A DNA stretch of 64,000 nt from Phocaeicola massiliensis B84634 = Timone 84634 = DSM 17679 = JCM 13223 (GTDB lineage Bacteria; Bacteroidota; Bacteroidia; Bacteroidales; Bacteroidaceae): contig NZ_KB905472.1 in NCBI RefSeq assembly GCF_000382445.1, positions 2,466,602-2,530,601 on the forward strand, in the 5' to 3' direction. Position 1 is the stretch's first letter. The number at the start of each line of letters is the position of its first letter. Positions 63,427 to 64,000 of this stretch are shown piece after piece. The notes under the pieces were generated by a model. That model saw nothing but the letters and a program-made list of their open reading frames with translations, was not told where the DNA came from and did no database searches. Both the position numbers and the translations under genes were made by a program.

Positions 63427-64000
63427 ATGAATGACATTGAACAACAAGAATTAAAAAAAGAGAACGAAAGCCTTAAAGAAGAAATAAGACTGCTTAAAAA
63501 GAAAACCGAGTTACTGAGCATCACTCAGCCGCTCAATAAATTGTCTCAGTTCTTGATAGACCACCGGATGGATGCCATCATCTTCATCAAAGATGTCACA
63601 AACGATTTCCGGTATTTCATGGTCAACCAAAACTTCTGTATCCTGCAGAACACCCCTCACCACAAAATCATAGGAAAGAACGACTACGAGATATTCACTC
63701 CGGACGTAGCAGAGAAATACAGGAGGGACGATAAAATCGCCATTAATAGAAAAGGAGAATATACCTTTCAGGAAGAGATATGTGTTCCCGGTCAGAAAAA
63801 AGTCATTCTGCAAACCACCAAATCTTATGTGAGCACTTCCGAGGGCAACAAGCTTCTGGTATGTATCGGATACGACATAACAAAAGCCGTTGAGAAAGAA
63901 ATAAAGTTGAAAAATGCCATTAAAGTGGAACAGGAGGCACATCAGATGATGAGAGCCATCTTCCACGAACTGCCTTCGGCCATTCTCATCAAAGACATAG
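63427..64000 (+). CDS. PAS-domain sensor protein (5' part only)
   Basis: Reading frame from the ATG at 63427 runs off the right edge (191 codons visible). It starts with a coiled-coil (residues 5-30, rich in Glu and Lys), then a PAS domain (about 45-160; FIKDVTNDFRYFMVNQNF, IGKNDYEIFTP) and the start of a second PAS (LPSAILIKDI). No signal peptide, so probably a cytosolic sensor, likely a histidine kinase, but the output domain is outside the window. Confidence 0.7.
   Translation, partial: MNDIEQQELKKENESLKEEIRLLKKKTELLSITQPLNKLSQFLIDHRMDAIIFIKDVTNDFRYFMVNQNFCILQNTPHHKIIGKNDYEIFTPDVAEKYRRDDKIAINRKGEYTFQEEICVPGQKKVILQTTKSYVSTSEGNKLLVCIGYDITKAVEKEIKLKNAIKVEQEAHQMMRAIFHELPSAILIKDI

Overview
The window looks like a chromosomal segment of a gut Bacteroides-type bacterium. 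The evidence is a SusC/SusD pair, a BtuB/BtuG-type B12 uptake locus, lipoproteins with acidic residues right after the lipid-bearing cysteine, fused enzymes typical of the phylum (AroF-chorismate mutase, ThrA), and many promoters with the Bacteroides -7 box TAnnTTTG and almost no Shine-Dalgarno dependence. No rRNA, tRNA, CRISPR array, transposase or prophage gene was seen.

Layout. 1-17.3 kb: leftward glycan-utilisation genes. An eight-gene series runs from an RraA-fold protein through an enolase-superfamily dehydratase, SDR, SMP-30 lactonase, sodium symporter and two GH2 enzymes, with a GH35 enzyme following under its own promoter. A GH95-like enzyme and an AraC regulator lie upstream. 17.9-23.1 kb: divergent SusC/SusD. 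Together they suggest capture and trimming of a galactose- and fucose/L-galactose-containing glycan, then non-phosphorylative oxidation of one released sugar. 23.3-26.1 kb: a MalY-like PLP enzyme, a DJ-1-family protein with a divergent HxlR regulator, and a small membrane protein. 26.2-30.3 kb: a Phe/Tyr operon (pheA, aminotransferase, DAHP synthase-chorismate mutase, tyrA) preceded by an aromatic-rich leader peptide and attenuator. 30.3-33.5 kb: alpha/beta hydrolase, DUF2089, Yip1 and acyltransferase genes.

33.6-42.6 kb: a cobalamin riboswitch, then an AT-rich block with a MACPF (perforin-like) surface lipoprotein, BtuB and BtuG, then a truncated remnant of a foreign ATP-binding protein, then the GC-richer btuF, btuC and btuD. 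This is the most unusual locus. 43.2-48.5 kb: threonine operon (thrA, an ApgM-family probable homoserine kinase, thrC) preceded by an apparently undescribed Thr/Met-rich leader peptide. 48.7-64 kb: a propeller lipoprotein, GH89 enzyme, radA, DUF1847, an FAD dehydrogenase, a LuxR-type regulator with a TonB receptor, a metA-U32-membrane protein operon, and the start of a PAS protein.

Two interspersed repeat families lie between genes. One is a MITE-like element (four copies, two clearly shortened). The other carries tandem 22-bp units (three units in one copy, five in the other). All assignments come from reading motifs and context; no database search was run.
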